The position numbers and the translations under genes were made by a program. Below, piece after piece: positions 63,063-64,000 of a stretch of 64,000 nucleotides of DNA. The DNA is taken from the NCBI RefSeq assembly GCF_013179285.1, contig NZ_WVNW01000003.1:124001-188000 (forward strand). The letters run 5' to 3'. Source of the DNA: Roseobacter sp. HKCCD6576-2. GTDB taxonomy: Bacteria; Pseudomonadota; Alphaproteobacteria; Rhodobacterales; Rhodobacteraceae. Each line of letters begins with the position of its first letter. The stretch's first letter is position 1. The notes beneath the pieces are model-generated. The model made no database searches and had not been told where the DNA came from. It saw nothing but the letters and a program-made list of their open reading frames with translations.

Positions 63063-63974
63063 ATGCCCCTTTGGATCCCCGTCACCATCTTTGCCGCGTT
63101 TATGCAGAATCTGCGGTTTCTGTTGCAGCGGCATTTGAAGGTCACGACGCTGTCGACCGGCGGCGCGACCTGGGCTCGGTTCCTCTATTCTGCGCCACTA
63201 GTGGCTGTGATCGTCGGGGTTTATGCGACTGTCTCTGGGCAGGCGCTGCCCGTGCCGGATGGGCGGTTCTGGGCCTTCGTGGTCTCGGGCGGGATGGCGC
63301 AGATGCTGGCGACGATGTGTGTCGTGGCCCTTTTCGCTCATCGGAATTTCGCCGTGGGGATCACCCTGAAGAAGACCGAGGTGATCCTGACGGCCTTGAT
63401 CGGTCTGGTGGTGTTGGGCGAGGCGGTGTCGCCGCCGATTGTCGCGGCCATCGCCGTGGGGTTCATTGGCGTCTTGCTCCTGTCGGACCCGCCGAAAACC
63501 GATGTCGTCCTGTCCTGGCGCGCGCGGGTGTTCAATGTGGCTTCGGGCTATGGCTTGGCCTCGGGCGTGCTGTTCGGCATCTCGGCGGTGGGCTATCGCG
63601 GCGCGTCCCTATCGCTGCCCGATGGCGATGTGTTCCTGCGCGCGGCCTTCACGCTTGCCGCGGCAACGGCGGTGCAAACGGTGACGCTCGGGGCTTGGCT
63701 GGCCTGGCGCGAGCGGGGCGAGATTGCCAAAGTGCTGGCCTCTTGGCGGGTGTCGGGCCTGGTCGGGCTGACTTCAATGCTGGGTTCGCTCGGCTGGTTC
63801 ACCGCCTTCACCCTGCAAACGGCGGCATATGTGAAAGCCCTGGGCCAGATCGAGCTGGTCTTCACCTTCCTCTTCTCTGTCTTTTGGTTGCGCGAACGAT
63901 CATCGAGCAAAGAGATCGGCGGCATTGTGTTGATCGTGGCCTCGATTGGTTTGATCTTTCTGGGGAGCTTCTGA
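63063..63974 (+). CDS. DMT/EamA family transporter
   Basis: A 303-residue protein with about ten hydrophobic spans in two homologous halves. Typical EamA features are GITLKKTEVILTALIGLVVLGE at the end of half one (in two parts) and KALGQIELVFTFLFSVFWLRE in half two. A GAGGGGGC ribosome site precedes the ATG. Substrate unknown; family members export amino acids and metabolites. A further reading frame begins one base after its stop. Confidence 0.88.
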   Translation: MPLWIPVTIFAAFMQNLRFLLQRHLKVTTLSTGGATWARFLYSAPLVAVIVGVYATVSGQALPVPDGRFWAFVVSGGMAQMLATMCVVALFAHRNFAVGITLKKTEVILTALIGLVVLGEAVSPPIVAAIAVGFIGVLLLSDPPKTDVVLSWRARVFNVASGYGLASGVLFGISAVGYRGASLSLPDGDVFLRAAFTLAAATAVQTVTLGAWLAWRERGEIAKVLASWRVSGLVGLTSMLGSLGWFTAFTLQTAAYVKALGQIELVFTFLFSVFWLRERSSSKEIGGIVLIVASIGLIFLGSF

Positions 63975-63975
63975 G

Positions 63976-64000
63976 ATGGCCATCGCCCTCGCCATCGCGC
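63976..64000 (+). CDS. Possible next gene, first codons only
   Basis: An ATG one base after the transporter stop opens a frame reading MAIALAIA to the window edge. The close spacing suggests a co-transcribed gene. Too short to identify. Confidence 0.35.

Overview
The window reads as chromosomal DNA of a marine-type alphaproteobacterium of the Rhodobacterales (Roseobacter/Paracoccus-like). The evidence is the gene content and order: ctaC-ctaB-orf-ctaG-ctaE-SURF1-thrC-M16 peptidase-GNAT, hflK-hflC-DUF2065-degP, purA-DUF2842, mce-DUF1467, and a complete beta-hydroxyaspartate cycle cluster bhcR-bhcABCD. Base composition is fairly GC-rich throughout, genes are tightly packed, and many neighbours overlap by 1-4 bases. 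I saw no rRNA, tRNA, insertion sequence, prophage or CRISPR array.

Region by region. 1-7651 (minus strand): an amine-catabolism operon with an amino-acid-type ABC transporter (ATPase, periplasmic binding protein, two permeases), two glutamine-synthetase-like gamma-glutamyl ligases, a class I glutamine amidotransferase and a DAO-type FAD oxidase cut by the window edge. 7773-9879: PhnD-like protein, TerB-like protein, PhzF-like protein. 9988-12100: three tandem outer-membrane beta-barrel paralogues next to pyrG; between two of them lies a decayed copy of the pyrG 3' end, the scar of a tandem duplication. 12225-16190: pyrG, secG, purA, DUF2842. 16262-18928: a very large acidic protein of unknown function carrying a hexanucleotide repeat. 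19080-26155: thiamine diphosphokinase, rpiA, glutathione reductase (with an unusual insertion), hflK, hflC, DUF2065, degP. 26219-29958: lipoprotein, ferredoxin, FG-GAP protein, aspS. 30029-35516: the bhc cluster. 35710-43189: GNAT, response regulator, mce, DUF1467, EI24/CysZ-like protein, topA, small exported protein, dprA. 43383-53862: tldD, cytochrome oxidase genes, thrC, M16 peptidase, GNAT, FAD-linked oxidase. 53899-64000: metG, two unknown genes, YceI, MFS transporter, aldo/keto reductase, an internally shortened carnitine-dehydrogenase/thioesterase fusion, an XRE regulator, a fatty acid desaturase and a DMT transporter.

The most interesting system is bhcABCD with the divergent IclR-type regulator bhcR. 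Together the four enzymes convert two glyoxylate into oxaloacetate without carbon loss: BhcA transaminates glyoxylate to glycine, BhcC condenses glycine with a second glyoxylate to beta-hydroxyaspartate, BhcB dehydrates this to iminosuccinate, and BhcD reduces that to aspartate, the amino donor for BhcA. This pathway is known from Paracoccus denitrificans, so it is not new. The AT-rich regulatory gap with several palindromes and the paired hairpins between bhcC and bhcD are details I do not know to be described.

Other observations beyond ordinary annotation: the pyrG-fragment duplication scar with a conserved leader hairpin in front of two beta-barrel genes, a double-hairpin intergenic repeat present twice (38770-38813 and 52402-52446), and the carnitine-dehydrogenase-like fusion that has lost its catalytic middle domain.
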